Shown: piece after piece, positions 26,842 through 37,200 of the stretch
Layout: each line of letters begins with the position of its first letter
How positions within the stretch are numbered: position 1 is the first letter of the stretch
Assembly (NCBI RefSeq): GCF_007993035.1
Contig: NZ_VOOS01000002.1
Span: 186,001-250,000, forward strand
DNA length: 64,000 nucleotides
Source of the DNA: Vicingus serpentipes
GTDB taxonomy: Bacteria; Bacteroidota; Bacteroidia; Flavobacteriales_E; Vicingaceae
Reading direction: 5' to 3'
The notes under the pieces: generated by a model
What the model was told of the DNA's origin: nothing
Seen by the model: only the letters and a program-made list of their open reading frames with translations
Databases searched by the model: none
Translations under genes and position numbers: made by a program

Positions 26842-27390
26842 TTATTGTGCAATTTTTACATTTAAACTGAAAAAAGAGAATTTATCATCCACATCAGCAA
26901 AATCATATTCTAATTTTTTACCTGATTTCCTAGCAATATCAATCATTCCTAGACCACCTCCACCTTTAGCAGACATCTCTCCATTATTCAGTACTTCTTT
27001 ATAGTAAACTTTTAACTCTTCTTTATCCATAGAGTTAATTGTATCAAGTCTAGATTTCATTAAATCCATATTCTCAACTGCCATATAGTTTCCAGTCATA
27101 ATAGAATATTCACCTTCCTCATTTTTTCGTATCATAAATAAAGCGCTCTTTTCATTTTGAGCGGTTTTTTTATCATCTTCATCAATGTGGTGATATAAAT
27201 TTTGTAAACATTCTACAAGAATGTTATAAACCTTTTTCTTGATTTTAGGAGGCTCATCTAAAGTCTCCATTTTAGTTTCCATAATTTGGAGAATTGAGGT
27301 CAATAAATCAGAAGTTACCTCCCCTTTAAAGGAAAGCATTATATTGCCTTGTTCCATCATGTCATAAAAATCGTGTATACTTTTCATCAT
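26842..27390 (-). CDS. SiaB-family protein kinase (DUF6272)
   Basis: 182 residues. VYNILVECLQNLYHHID (about 68-84) resembles the Asn-containing N box of GHKL ATPases, and KGGGGLGMIDIARKSG (about 141-156) resembles the glycine-rich G box. SiaB kinases phosphorylate SiaC on a threonine, opposed by a SpoIIE/PP2C phosphatase. It has its own consensus promoter (27419-27448) in the 91-base gap after the phosphatase gene, so siaB-siaC can be made separately from the phosphatase. Two Met codons begin the protein; either may be used. Confidence 0.88.
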   Translation of the reverse strand: MMKSIHDFYDMMEQGNIMLSFKGEVTSDLLTSILQIMETKMETLDEPPKIKKKVYNILVECLQNLYHHIDEDDKKTAQNEKSALFMIRKNEEGEYSIMTGNYMAVENMDLMKSRLDTINSMDKEELKVYYKEVLNNGEMSAKGGGGLGMIDIARKSGKKLEYDFADVDDKFSFFSLNVKIAQ

Positions 27391-27418
27391 CTATACTTCA
27401 ACTTCCAAATATGTTTTT

Positions 27419-27448
27419 CAAAGATATTAAATTGAATGAATTATACAA
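27419..27448 (-). promoter_or_regulatory. Bacteroidota-type promoter of the siaB-siaC pair
   Basis: On the minus strand TTG (27448-27446) is followed after 19 bases by TATCTTTG (27426-27419), a full match to the TTG / TAnnTTTG consensus. The siaB-like start is 28 bases further on. Confidence 0.62.
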
Positions 27449-27481
27449 GTTTAATATAAATAAATTTTGAAAAACGTGTTA

Positions 27482-30400
27482 TTAATCAATTTTTATACCA
27501 GTAAGTAAAACATCATCTAATTGATTGATACTTCCTTTCCAGGTTAAAAATTCTTTTTCTATTTTATTTTTTTGAGTAGCAATAGCCATATCTGACACTT
27601 CTACCAATAATTGTTTTAACCTTTTCGTTAAATATTTCTTTCCTTTTTCTCCTCCAAATTGATCCGCAAAACCATCACTATACATATATATATTATCATT
27701 TTTCAATAATTGAATTGTATTTGGTTTAAACACAAAATCTAACTCAGTCCTTCCTCCTATTGACTTTTTATCTGGTTTAAATTCTATTACTTCTTTATCT
27801 CTTACTATTGTTAATGGACGATTAGCTCCCGAATATTGTAATACATTATTTTCATCTATAGAAATAACAGCAATATCCATCCCATCATTTGTACTATAAG
27901 ATATGTCATCATTATTAAACGCATTTAATACCCCTTTGTTCAATTTGGTTAAAATATTAGAAGTATCTGTTATTTGATTTTCACTAATAATGTGGTTTAA
28001 TAAATCATTTCCCAACATTGACACAAAGGCACCTGGCACACCATGTCCAGTACAATCGGCAACAACGAATATTCTTTTATTATTTTGAATAGTTGTCCAA
28101 TAAAAATCTCCACTTACAATATCTCTAGGCAAATAATAAATAAAATTTTGAGGAAATATATTTTTTACTTCTTCTTGCTTTGGTAAAATCGCTTCTTGTA
28201 AGCGCTTTGCATAATTGATACTATCTTTAATATCAGTTAGAGCTTCTCCAAGTTGTGTGTTTTTTTCTCTAATTTCTTTCGTTCTAATTGCTATTACACC
28301 TTCTAATTTTTCATTAGCTACTTTTAATCTATAAACACTCACTCTAACTATTATATATATTAGCACAATTAATAAAACACCATAAATTACATAAGCATAC
28401 CATGTTCTATACCATGGAGGTAGCACAATAAACTTATATGTAGCTTCAATCCCTTTATTATTATAAGTGTTTTTTGAACGGACTCTAAACTTATAGTTCC
28501 CCTCATATAGGTTAGTATATTGTTTTTTAGTATCATTTGTCCAATCAGACCATTCCTCATCAAAACCTTCTAATTTGTATTGATACTTATTTCTCTTTTC
28601 ATCTAAAAAATTAGTACAACTAAATTCAAATTGAAGTGAATTATAATCATAACCTATCTTAACTGAATTCTTCCTTATAAAATAATCTCCTTTATGTATA
28701 ATTGAATCTTTACCCAACGAAACTTTGTTGATTAAAGAGTAAAAAATACTATTGTATTTAACTGTATTTTTAATGTAGTTATATTTCATTAGGCCTTCTA
28801 CACCGCCTAACCATATATCTCCATTTATTTCTGGATACATAGCGTAAATAATACCTTGTGGCAAACGATTAAATTGCTCGTAATTCCAAATTGGAGTATT
28901 ATTATGTGTTTTAACATAACCAAGTCCTTCATTATTATTATCAATAGTAACAGGAGCGTACATCCAAACATTATCTAAATAATCTTCTTGCAAACGATAA
29001 ATTATTCGCGTTCCATTCGCGAAAGAGTTTCCTAATATTGTATCTAAATAAAAAGAGAATTCACCATTGGTTTCTTCTTTCTTTTTCATAAGCCCTTTAT
29101 CTGTACTAAAAACCATTTCATTTTGATAAGAGAAAACATCTACCTCATAACCAAACAAACCTTCATCTACACTATAGCTTTTATGTTTTACATTTTTAGG
29201 TGAGAAATCAGCTGTCAATTCATAGGTTAAATTAATAGCTCCATCAACATAAGTACCTAACCAAAGATTATTTTCTGATTCTTCGTAAAGACTTCTAACT
29301 TGATATTTCAAAGTATCTAAACTATATTCTTTCCATAAATTACTAAATAATATAAAAGAAACTTCACTTTCTTTACCAGCAAAAACAAGGTTAGAGTAAT
29401 AGTTCGATTTTTCTAGAGTATATGTTATATCATTATTTTGACGTGTTATAACTCCTTGTTTATTTAAGCTATAAATACCCGAACTTGTAGCAATTAATAA
29501 ATGATTATTAACTTCTAGCAAATCCCAACACTGCGATTTAATTTTAGTTTTAAGATTAAAAACTAATTTATCACCATATTGTGTTTCTTGCTTATTTACT
29601 TCATAAAGCCCAACTGAGGTTGCTAAATATAACTTATTATTAAATCGCGTTATACTCATTATGGTTCCATCAATACCAACATTTTGATTGTAAAGCGAAA
29701 AAGGACAATTGTATTCAATTTTAGTAATTCCTTTATCTAACATTAACCAAATATTACCTTGTTTATCGTGATAAGCACTCCAGCAGGTTTGATTTTGAAC
29801 GCCAGATTCACTATTAAATATTTCTACAATTTCGCCTATCTGATTAATGATAATTATACCGTTTTTTAATGTTGATAAACAAACGTTACCGTCAGGCAAT
29901 TCAATAGCTGAATACAATTCACTACTTTTAAAAATCTCTTTTGTTTTTTTGTCACCAATTTCATAAATCGTATCAGCAGAATAATAATAAAGCCCACTAT
30001 TTCTTGTTACCACCATTAAACCTTTTCGATTAGCAACAACAGAATAAATTTTCATTCCTGTAAAAAAATCACCATCAGGAAGTGGTTCAATTTTTTCATT
30101 TTTAAATTCAACTAATCCATCAGTAGTTGTTGTAGTGTAAATTCTATTTTTAATTTTAGCAAAAAGTTGCCCTCCCTTATCAACTAGCTTCGATAATTTG
30201 TTATCTTGATATTTTAGAATATATTTATCGGTTGAAAAATATGTTCTATCTTTTTCGACCACAATATTCCAAACACTACCAAAATCATTAAAACTTTCAT
30301 CTATAGAATCAGAAATTGAAGAAAAATTCAAACTTCCTTTCTCATCAGTTTCCAAAAACCCTATTTGATCATATCCTCCAGCTACAACTTTTCCGTTTGA

Positions 30401-30658
30401 AGCAATAGCTAACGAACGAATAATGGATTCATTAGGAGAACTAATTACATCCCATTTATTCCCATTAAAGGTTAAAACTCCATAGTTATTAGCAAAATAC
30501 ATAATGCCGTGTTTATCCTGTACAGCATCCCAATTTTGAAAAAAGGCATTATAATCTTTTGCAGTATAATTACTTACAAAGGGTTTTGAAAACTGTCCAA
30601 ACAAACCGATTGAACAACATAAAAATGTTAGAAAGACAAAAAAAGCCCTATTAAACAT
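27482..30658 (-). CDS. Sensor protein phosphatase: two-component-type beta-propeller plus SpoIIE/PP2C domain
   Basis: 1058 residues. A signal peptide (about 1-21, ending GLFGQ) leads into a periplasmic region with repeated propeller blades such as NIWLMLDKGI and DIWLGGVEGLM (about 25-690), then a Y_Y_Y-like domain (about 690-750; KYQYKLEGFDEEWSDWT), one membrane helix (about 755-778), a coiled-coil linker, and a SpoIIE-type PP2C domain (about 845-1058) with ASP-type metal motifs SGDFYW and CTGHGVPGAFVSMLG. It should sense a periplasmic signal and dephosphorylate a partner inside, most likely the SiaC-like protein encoded two genes downstream. It takes the place of SiaA. Confidence 0.92.
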   Translation of the reverse strand: MFNRAFFVFLTFLCCSIGLFGQFSKPFVSNYTAKDYNAFFQNWDAVQDKHGIMYFANNYGVLTFNGNKWDVISSPNESIIRSLAIASNGKVVAGGYDQIGFLETDEKGSLNFSSISDSIDESFNDFGSVWNIVVEKDRTYFSTDKYILKYQDNKLSKLVDKGGQLFAKIKNRIYTTTTTDGLVEFKNEKIEPLPDGDFFTGMKIYSVVANRKGLMVVTRNSGLYYYSADTIYEIGDKKTKEIFKSSELYSAIELPDGNVCLSTLKNGIIIINQIGEIVEIFNSESGVQNQTCWSAYHDKQGNIWLMLDKGITKIEYNCPFSLYNQNVGIDGTIMSITRFNNKLYLATSVGLYEVNKQETQYGDKLVFNLKTKIKSQCWDLLEVNNHLLIATSSGIYSLNKQGVITRQNNDITYTLEKSNYYSNLVFAGKESEVSFILFSNLWKEYSLDTLKYQVRSLYEESENNLWLGTYVDGAINLTYELTADFSPKNVKHKSYSVDEGLFGYEVDVFSYQNEMVFSTDKGLMKKKEETNGEFSFYLDTILGNSFANGTRIIYRLQEDYLDNVWMYAPVTIDNNNEGLGYVKTHNNTPIWNYEQFNRLPQGIIYAMYPEINGDIWLGGVEGLMKYNYIKNTVKYNSIFYSLINKVSLGKDSIIHKGDYFIRKNSVKIGYDYNSLQFEFSCTNFLDEKRNKYQYKLEGFDEEWSDWTNDTKKQYTNLYEGNYKFRVRSKNTYNNKGIEATYKFIVLPPWYRTWYAYVIYGVLLIVLIYIIVRVSVYRLKVANEKLEGVIAIRTKEIREKNTQLGEALTDIKDSINYAKRLQEAILPKQEEVKNIFPQNFIYYLPRDIVSGDFYWTTIQNNKRIFVVADCTGHGVPGAFVSMLGNDLLNHIISENQITDTSNILTKLNKGVLNAFNNDDISYSTNDGMDIAVISIDENNVLQYSGANRPLTIVRDKEVIEFKPDKKSIGGRTELDFVFKPNTIQLLKNDNIYMYSDGFADQFGGEKGKKYLTKRLKQLLVEVSDMAIATQKNKIEKEFLTWKGSINQLDDVLLTGIKID

Positions 30659-30677
30659 ATAATTACAATAATGGTTT

Positions 30678-30685
30678 TACTTTTG
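30678..30685 (+). promoter_or_regulatory. Candidate -7 element of the methyltransferase-ZIP-GNAT genes
   Basis: TACTTTTG, 23 bases before the ATG at 30709, fits TAnnTTTG; no TTG at the expected distance upstream. Confidence 0.4.
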
Positions 30686-30708
30686 CGAACTGAAAAATAG
30701 ATTAAATA

Positions 30709-31452
30709 ATGTCAAAAAACAAAGATAATTTGAATTGGTTTGAGGATTGGTTCGATTCTCCTTACTACCATATACTTTATAAAAATAGAGATATGGTTGA
30801 GGCTGAAACATTTATCGCTAATTTATTAGGGTATTTAAAACCTTTAAAAACTGACCATTTATTGGACGTTGCTTGTGGCAAAGGAAGACACGCAAAAACA
30901 ATGAACGACTTAGGATTTAATGTTGATGCTTTTGATTTATCTGAAAACAGTATTGCAAGTGCAAAGCAATTTCAAAACGAAAGATTAAAGTTCTATGTAA
31001 ACGATATTAGAAAGCCTTTAAACACTAACCATTACCAATTTGCTTTTAACCTATTTACAAGTTTTGGCTACTTTGATGACGACAATGACAATATACTTGC
31101 TATAGATGCTATTGCAAAGAGCTTATTTAATGACGGAACGTTAGTTTTAGATTTTATGAATGCCTCTAAAATTATTGCTGAATTAGTAGAAGCTGAAACA
31201 AAAATGATAGAAGGTATTACTTTTAAGATTACAAAAAGTGTAGTTGATAATTTTATTATAAAACAAATTGATTTTGAGGATAAAGGCAACTCCTACTCTT
31301 TTCAGGAACGTGTAAAAGCAATTACGCAAAAAGATTTTATTCGCTACTTTAATTTAGCTAATTTAAAAATTGAAGCTACCTTTGGCGATTACGATTTAAA
31401 CCCTTTTAACGAAAACACTTCGGAGCGTTTAATAATAGTAGCAAAAAAGTAA
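30709..31452 (+). CDS. Class I SAM-dependent methyltransferase
   Basis: 247 residues. Motif I is LLDVACGKGRHAKTMNDLG (about 52-70), with the acidic residue of motif II in VDAFDLSENSI (about 74-84). The N-terminal WFEDWFDSPYYHILYKNRD is a signature of a group common in Bacteroidota whose substrate is unknown to me. It is the first of three plus-strand genes with no gaps (methyltransferase, ZIP transporter, GNAT), which suggests co-transcription without showing a shared pathway. Confidence 0.88.
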   Translation: MSKNKDNLNWFEDWFDSPYYHILYKNRDMVEAETFIANLLGYLKPLKTDHLLDVACGKGRHAKTMNDLGFNVDAFDLSENSIASAKQFQNERLKFYVNDIRKPLNTNHYQFAFNLFTSFGYFDDDNDNILAIDAIAKSLFNDGTLVLDFMNASKIIAELVEAETKMIEGITFKITKSVVDNFIIKQIDFEDKGNSYSFQERVKAITQKDFIRYFNLANLKIEATFGDYDLNPFNENTSERLIIVAKK

Positions 31453-32160
31453 ATGAACGATTTTATAATTTATATCTCTTTGTTTTTGGTTGCCTTTTTA
31501 GGCGGACTACTTGTTATTTGGAAAAAACCCAAAGTAAATCAAAATTTTAAGTTACTACTTTCGTTTAGTGGTGCATTTTTATTGGCTATTTGTTTTCTTC
31601 ATCTTATACCTGAGTTGTATCACGATTACAGCCCTTCTATTGGTTTATTTATATTAATAGGTTTTGTACTGCAATTATTATTAGAGTTTTTCTCTCAAGG
31701 TATTGAACATGGGCATTTACATTATCACGGAGATAAAAAAACAATTTTCCCTTACACAGTATTTATAAGTTTATGTTTTCATGCCTTAATGGAAGGTATG
31801 GCTTTAACCGATCCTCATCATCACGATGATGGACAACCATTATTGCTGGGTATATTAATTCATAAATTTCCTGTGGCAATTATTTTATGTACTCTTTTAC
31901 TAGCTAGTGGTATTAAAAACAGTAAATTAATACTTTCGCTTATTGTATTCTCGTTAGCTGCTCCAATAGGTTTGTTTATTGCTAATCAATTAGGAAACTC
32001 TTTAAATTTTGACACAAGCATATTTTTAGCTTTAGCAGTTGGTATATTTTTACACATTTCAACCACCATACTATTTGAAACCAGTGAAGGACATAAATTT
32101 CATTTAAAGAAATTTGTGAGCATCATTATTGGTTTAGTGGCTGCTGTAATTATGCTGTAA
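31453..32160 (+). CDS. ZIP family metal transporter
   Basis: 235-residue membrane protein with eight predicted helices. HLIPELYHD (about 50-58), FHALMEGMAL (about 110-119) and HKFPVAIIL (about 138-146) give the conserved His/Glu metal sites of helices IV and V. A His-rich loop, DPHHHDDG (about 121-128), follows. ZIP proteins carry zinc, iron or similar divalent ions into the cytosol. It begins directly after the methyltransferase stop and overlaps the GNAT start by one base. Confidence 0.9.
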   Translation: MNDFIIYISLFLVAFLGGLLVIWKKPKVNQNFKLLLSFSGAFLLAICFLHLIPELYHDYSPSIGLFILIGFVLQLLLEFFSQGIEHGHLHYHGDKKTIFPYTVFISLCFHALMEGMALTDPHHHDDGQPLLLGILIHKFPVAIILCTLLLASGIKNSKLILSLIVFSLAAPIGLFIANQLGNSLNFDTSIFLALAVGIFLHISTTILFETSEGHKFHLKKFVSIIIGLVAAVIML

Positions 32161-32699
32161 TGAAAATTGAACAAGCTAATAAAAGTCAATTAAATCAGCT
32201 TTTATTAATAGCTAATAGTGCTTTTGGCGATAAATTTATTTCCAAACAAGAGTTATCAACCTACATTAACCAACCTAACCAATACTTATTTGTTGCTATT
32301 ATTGATAATGAAGTTGTTGGTTTTATAAGTGCCGAAACCTGTAATAAAACAGAACTACTTAACAAAGTTTTACAACCAATAAACTTACCCAAAAACATAA
32401 CTAATACTGGCTGGATAAAACAAGTTGCAGTGAACCCTAATTGTTTTAGAAAAGGGATAGCTAATAAGCTACTTCATTCGGTAACAACAGCACTTAAAAA
32501 TACTTGTGATACTTTATTTTGTATAAGTTGGAAAAAAGGAGCTGTAACCCCAATGAGCAACTTATTACTAAAAAACAAGTTTACATTACACAAAACCATA
32601 CCCAACTATTGGTACAACGACAGTTTAACAAAACAATACAACTGCGACATTTGTGGAACACCACCTTGCAAATGTAGTGCTGAACTATATTTACAATAA
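32160..32699 (+). CDS. GNAT-family N-acetyltransferase with Cys-rich tail
   Basis: 179 residues. The acetyl-CoA-binding segment is VAVNPNCFRKGIANKLLHSV (about 90-109), a Q/RxxGxG/A variant. The C-terminus carries CDICGTPPCKCSAELYL (160-176), four Cys that could hold a zinc ion, an addition not part of the GNAT core. Substrate unknown. Its ATG overlaps the ZIP stop by one base, which with the metal-binding tail might hint at a metal-linked role; that is speculative. It ends at a terminator hairpin. Confidence 0.85.
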   Translation: MKIEQANKSQLNQLLLIANSAFGDKFISKQELSTYINQPNQYLFVAIIDNEVVGFISAETCNKTELLNKVLQPINLPKNITNTGWIKQVAVNPNCFRKGIANKLLHSVTTALKNTCDTLFCISWKKGAVTPMSNLLLKNKFTLHKTIPNYWYNDSLTKQYNCDICGTPPCKCSAELYLQ

Positions 32700-32727
32700 A
32701 AGAGGCAACTATTGGTTGCCTCTTTTA
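32698..32727. terminator. Bidirectional terminator between the GNAT and THX genes
   Basis: AGAGGCAAC (32701-32709) and GTTGCCTCT (32715-32723) with a five-base loop, flanked by A and T runs; it serves the two convergent genes. Confidence 0.85.
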
Positions 32728-32732
32728 TTGTG

Positions 32733-32966
32733 TTATTTATCTTCTGCTTTTTTCTTAGCTGGAGCTTTTTTCGCAGCAGGTTTCTTTGCCGCTGCTGGCT
32801 TTTTAGCTGCAACTTTCTTAGGAGCTGCTTCTTCTACTTTTTCTACCTTCTTCGCTTTAGGCTTCGATTTTACAACTACAACCTTAGCAGATTTTTTTGG
32901 TCTGGTTACACCATAACTACCTGAAGTAATTTTTCCTTTTTTAGTCTTTTTATCGCCTTTACCCAT
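32733..32966 (-). CDS. 30S ribosomal protein THX with Ala/Lys-rich histone-H1-like tail
   Basis: 77 residues. The first 25 (MGKGDKKTKKGKITSGSYGV, then TRPKK) match ribosomal protein bTHX, known from Thermus as a very short basic protein in the 30S head. Residues 26-77 are an added tail of Lys, Ala and Pro repeats (KKPAAAKKPAAKK) like histone H1 or bacterial HU tails. THX alone is about 27 residues in Thermus, so the tail triples its length. The gene has a consensus promoter of its own. Reading it only as a histone-like protein would miss the N-terminal match. Confidence 0.88.
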   Translation of the reverse strand: MGKGDKKTKKGKITSGSYGVTRPKKSAKVVVVKSKPKAKKVEKVEEAAPKKVAAKKPAAAKKPAAKKAPAKKKAEDK

Positions 32967-32998
32967 ATTTTTATAATGTTTTGTAGTTCATAATCAAA

Positions 32999-33029
32999 CA
33001 AATATAAAAAAAAGAGACGACTTTGCCAA
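32999..33029 (-). promoter_or_regulatory. Bacteroidota-type promoter of the THX gene
   Basis: On the minus strand TTG (33029-33027), a 20-base spacer, then TATATTTG (33006-32999), 32 bases before the ATG. Full match in both elements, as expected for a strongly expressed ribosomal gene. Confidence 0.65.
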
Positions 33030-33045
33030 GTGGTAAATGAGCTCC

Positions 33046-34236
33046 TTAAACTTGTAATTCTTTAACGGTTAACCAAGCCATAAGTCCCATTCCAGTCTCT
33101 AAAGCATCTTCGTCAACATTAAAAGTTGAAGTATGTAAACCAGAATTAATTTGTTTTTGGTCGTTTTTAACACCTAACCTGTAAAAGCAAGTGGGTAAAA
33201 TTTGAGAGTAAAAAGCAAAGTCTTCGGCAGTCATTCTTAAATCTAAATCAACCACATTTTCAGTTCCTAAATATTCTATTGCTCCTTGTTTCGCTCTTGC
33301 TGTTAATTCCTCATCGTTTACCAAAAATGGATAACCTACATGAATATCAAAAACACACTCTCCACCCATTCCCTCTGCAATGTCTTCAGCCATTTTCTTC
33401 ATTTTTTGATGCGCTTTAGCTCTCCATTCCTCATTCATGGTTCTAAAAGTACCTTCTATCTTTACTTCATCGGGTATTACATTGGTCGCACCCTCTCCTA
33501 TTATTTTACCAAACGACAATACCGTTGGCACTGTTGGATGCGCACTTCTACTTACAATTTGTTGTAAAGCAACTATAATGTGCGATGCTATTAAAATTGG
33601 GTCAACATTTAATTGTGGTAAAGCAGCATGACCTCCTTTACCTTTTACGGTTACATAAATTTCATCTGCCGATGCCATATACATTCCTGGTCTAAAACCT
33701 ACTTTACCAGCTTCTAATTGCGGGTAAACATGTTGTCCAAACATTTTACTTGGCGAAGGGTTTTCTAATCCTCCTTCTTTTATAATCAAAGATGCTCCTC
33801 CTGGTATAATTTCCTCTCCTGGTTGAAAAACCAATTTTACCGTTCCTTCAAACTCGTTTTTAAGCTCATTTAAAATTTTAGCCACACCTAACAATGATGA
33901 AGTGTGTACATCATGTCCACAAGCATGCATCACACCATTGTTTACCGATTTATAATCAACTTCGTTTGTTTCTAATATTGGTAGTGCATCGTGGTCGGAA
34001 CGCAATGCAATTATTTTTTTTGTTGGATTTTTTCCTTCTATTAAAGCAATAATTCCTGTTTTAACCAATCTTTTTTGATTGGTAATTCCGTACTCATTGA
34101 GCTTACTCTCAATAAACTCAGCCGTTTTAAACTCTTGAAAAGAAAGCTCAGGGTTTTGATGTAAATGCTGACGAATAGCTATTACTTCTGCTTTATAAGC
34201 TGATGCTTTCTCTTTTATTATTTGAATAAAATCCAT
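33046..34236 (-). CDS. M20 family amidohydrolase
   Basis: 396 residues. HACGHDVHTSSLLG (about 104-117) holds the metal-binding Cys/His of the amidohydrolase branch of M20 (hippurate and N-acyl-amino-acid hydrolases), and GEEIIPGGASLII (about 140-152) the catalytic Glu pair. A dimerisation domain (about 185-300) splits the catalytic domain. It cleaves an acyl group from an amino acid or similar compound in the cytosol; there is no signal peptide. It starts one base after the stop of the outer-membrane protein gene upstream. Confidence 0.92.
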   Translation of the reverse strand: MDFIQIIKEKASAYKAEVIAIRQHLHQNPELSFQEFKTAEFIESKLNEYGITNQKRLVKTGIIALIEGKNPTKKIIALRSDHDALPILETNEVDYKSVNNGVMHACGHDVHTSSLLGVAKILNELKNEFEGTVKLVFQPGEEIIPGGASLIIKEGGLENPSPSKMFGQHVYPQLEAGKVGFRPGMYMASADEIYVTVKGKGGHAALPQLNVDPILIASHIIVALQQIVSRSAHPTVPTVLSFGKIIGEGATNVIPDEVKIEGTFRTMNEEWRAKAHQKMKKMAEDIAEGMGGECVFDIHVGYPFLVNDEELTARAKQGAIEYLGTENVVDLDLRMTAEDFAFYSQILPTCFYRLGVKNDQKQINSGLHTSTFNVDEDALETGMGLMAWLTVKELQV

Positions 34237-34237
34237 A

Positions 34238-37200
34238 TTAAATATCTAAATTCAATGATAAATAAAATACCGGACGTTTTTTACTCACGCCATCTTCAAC
34301 TCCCCAAGCCCAATCTGCTCTTAAAAAATAACCCAAAACAGTAGATCGGATACCAAAGCCATATCCACCAACTATAGGATAAATATCTTTATAAACTGTA
34401 ACCGTTAAAGGGCCATCTCTAAGTACATCTTTTGTTACTCTATTTTCTTTCCCAAATGGATCTAAACCATCCCATGCCATACCTGCATCGGTAAATCCAA
34501 TTACTTGGAAATTGCGAATAAAATTGGAGCGTATTGGTCGTCTAATAAAATAAGAGAATACAGGTAAACGAACCTCACTATTAATAACAGCAAAGTTACT
34601 TCCTCTTCTTATATTTTGTGGAAATCCACGCAAATTAGAAGCTAAAGCTTGAAAACGATAATTAATGTTAGGATTGATATCTTCTTGGTTAATAAATCGG
34701 TCAGCCCAACTTGCTTGATCAAACCAACCATCAACACTACCCAAGTAATATATCAATTTTTCTTTACCAAATGAAGAACTCGCTGCAATACGATTAACCC
34801 ATATTAATTCTCGACTTAATTTAAATGAATGCCTAAAATCAAAACCAACCACTTGCATATTACCATTAACGCCATCATAATCATCTAGTGCTTCCTGATA
34901 ATACTCTGCAAACAATTTAAATTTAGTACCGTAATAGATATTTAACATCTTAGGCAACGAATTATCAAAAACATAAGCAGCTTTAAAAACACCTCGATAT
35001 TCGTTCAAATTTTTTGCTTCAAGCGAAGCTCTATCAATTGATTTAACTACAGTAATATCATTTCTAAAACCACCAGTAAGTTGAATGCTTGCAACTTCAC
35101 TAAAAGGATATTTTGATGAATATTTTAACATGTTTGTTGTTACACCAAACACATCAAAACCATTGGTCGCATCAGCAGTTGTTCGCATAAATGTATACTC
35201 TTTATCCCAGCGATGAACTAAGTTTTGGTAAGTAATAAAATACTCTCGAGAGCCAGAAGACATTCTTATTCCTCCAAACAAACGGTAATCTTCAAACAAA
35301 TCAATTACACCTAACTTCATAACCCCACCTACATCAGGCGCTGTAAATGGCCCGCCTGTAAAAATTTGATATTCTTGGTTAACAAAAGAGTTACTCAACT
35401 TAATACCCGAATTATCATTAAAAAATGAAAGGTTATAGTTTCGCTGATTAGGCAACTTGAACTCTGTAATAACAGAATCTTTAAGGTTGTCTTTCCCTCC
35501 TATTACAACTGTATTTTTTTGAATTTTAGATTTCTCTTTCTCAAATATATATTTATCAATATTCACTTCAGCAACTGCTGAATCAGGAGCTAACTTTATA
35601 GGGTTGAACAAAATAAAATTATCTATAGGTTTTTCAATTGACTTATTTTGAGTTAATGAATCTGAAATATTGCTATTTAAAGCATTTATAGAATCGATTT
35701 TTTCATTTACATCTTTAAACAATAAATGGTATTTATAATCATCTACAACAATTTCAGTAGCTTTTCCAGTCTGATTAACCGTATGTTCATTTAAGCCTCT
35801 ATTATTTGTAACTGAGGATGTTTTCGCATCATAAAATTTATAATAATGGATTGAAGTATCAATGTGAGTTATAAAACTATCTTTAACAGCATAATAACGA
35901 GTATACACATTGTTTTTTTCACCAAGATAATACAAAGCTGAATCTATTCCGTAAGGTTGTATTTCGGATTGTTTAGGTGTTTCCGTTACTCGAGTTAGTT
36001 TTTTCGAATTATAATCCAATACCCAAATATCATAAAAGTGATTAAATAATTCATCCCCTTTTGGTTCATAACCCAATGAATCATTTGTTCGATTAGAGGT
36101 AAAAACAATTTGAGAAGAATTTTCAATAAATTTTGGATTTAAATCATCAAAAACATCTTTGGTTAAAGGTTTTTGAGAGTTAGCTCCAACATTATACAGA
36201 TATAAATCAGACTGACCTTTTGCTAAAGCAGATAAAACCATTTGTTTGCCATCATCCGCATAGGCAAAATCTAAAACTTTTTCTAAATTAAACAATGGTT
36301 TCTCCTGAATTCCTCCTGAATTGATGTCAAAATAATGCATTAATAACAATCCTTTTTCTTCTGTTACAAACGCCAACACCTCGCTTGCTGGATGCCAAGC
36401 CAAAACTGGATAAGATTTATCATTAATTCGGTTTAATTTAAATTCACGCTTATATATTTTGTAACTTTTATCGTTTGATGGATAATAAACATAAAGCTTA
36501 TACTGACCCATTTGATCTGTTATATAAGCAAAAGCCTCTCCGTTTGGACTAGCTTTAAACTGCCGGTACTCTCTTCTTTTTTTAATTTTTAATTGATCAA
36601 AAGCTTGGTATTGTTCTGGTTTCGATTTATAATTCTCAAATTCATGTTGGTAATAAGCAATCCATTCTTCATTTAAAGATTTAGTATTCATACCTAAAAC
36701 ATATAAAAACCCTCTATCCACACTTTGAGTAATACGAGTCATATATAAAATATTTGAAATAACCGACTCACCATATACTTCAGCAATATATGCCCACAAA
36801 GAATGACCTGCAATTATAGCTTCTTGATCATTTAATCGATTAAATTTCACATACTTACCTGAGCTAATTCCATCTCTAACCTCATTTTCAATTTTTGGAT
36901 TCCAATTATTTGAAATATAAGAAGATAAACCTTTTAAATACCAATCGGGCAATGATAATAAACTTGAGTTTTTCAGTACTTGAGTCCAACTAGAGCCATA
37001 TACTTGTTGATTAACCAAAACGGTAGCTATCCCCTCTTTAATTTGTCGGTCAAAATCGGCATGATTTCCATTAAAATAGATAAATACCTTAGAGCCCATT
37101 ATCTGAGTTAAACCAGCTATTTCGCCATTTTCTAATCCTAAACCGATATTACTTTGCTTAAAGTCAGACTGTTTATTATAGATAATAAACTGGATTTTAT

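Noticed and set aside
32606-32924. Other-frame open frames across the THX gene, rich in Phe/Cys or Lys/Gln
   Set aside because: They arise from the Lys/Ala repeats of the true gene read in wrong frames; the minus-strand frame has the THX signature and a consensus promoter.
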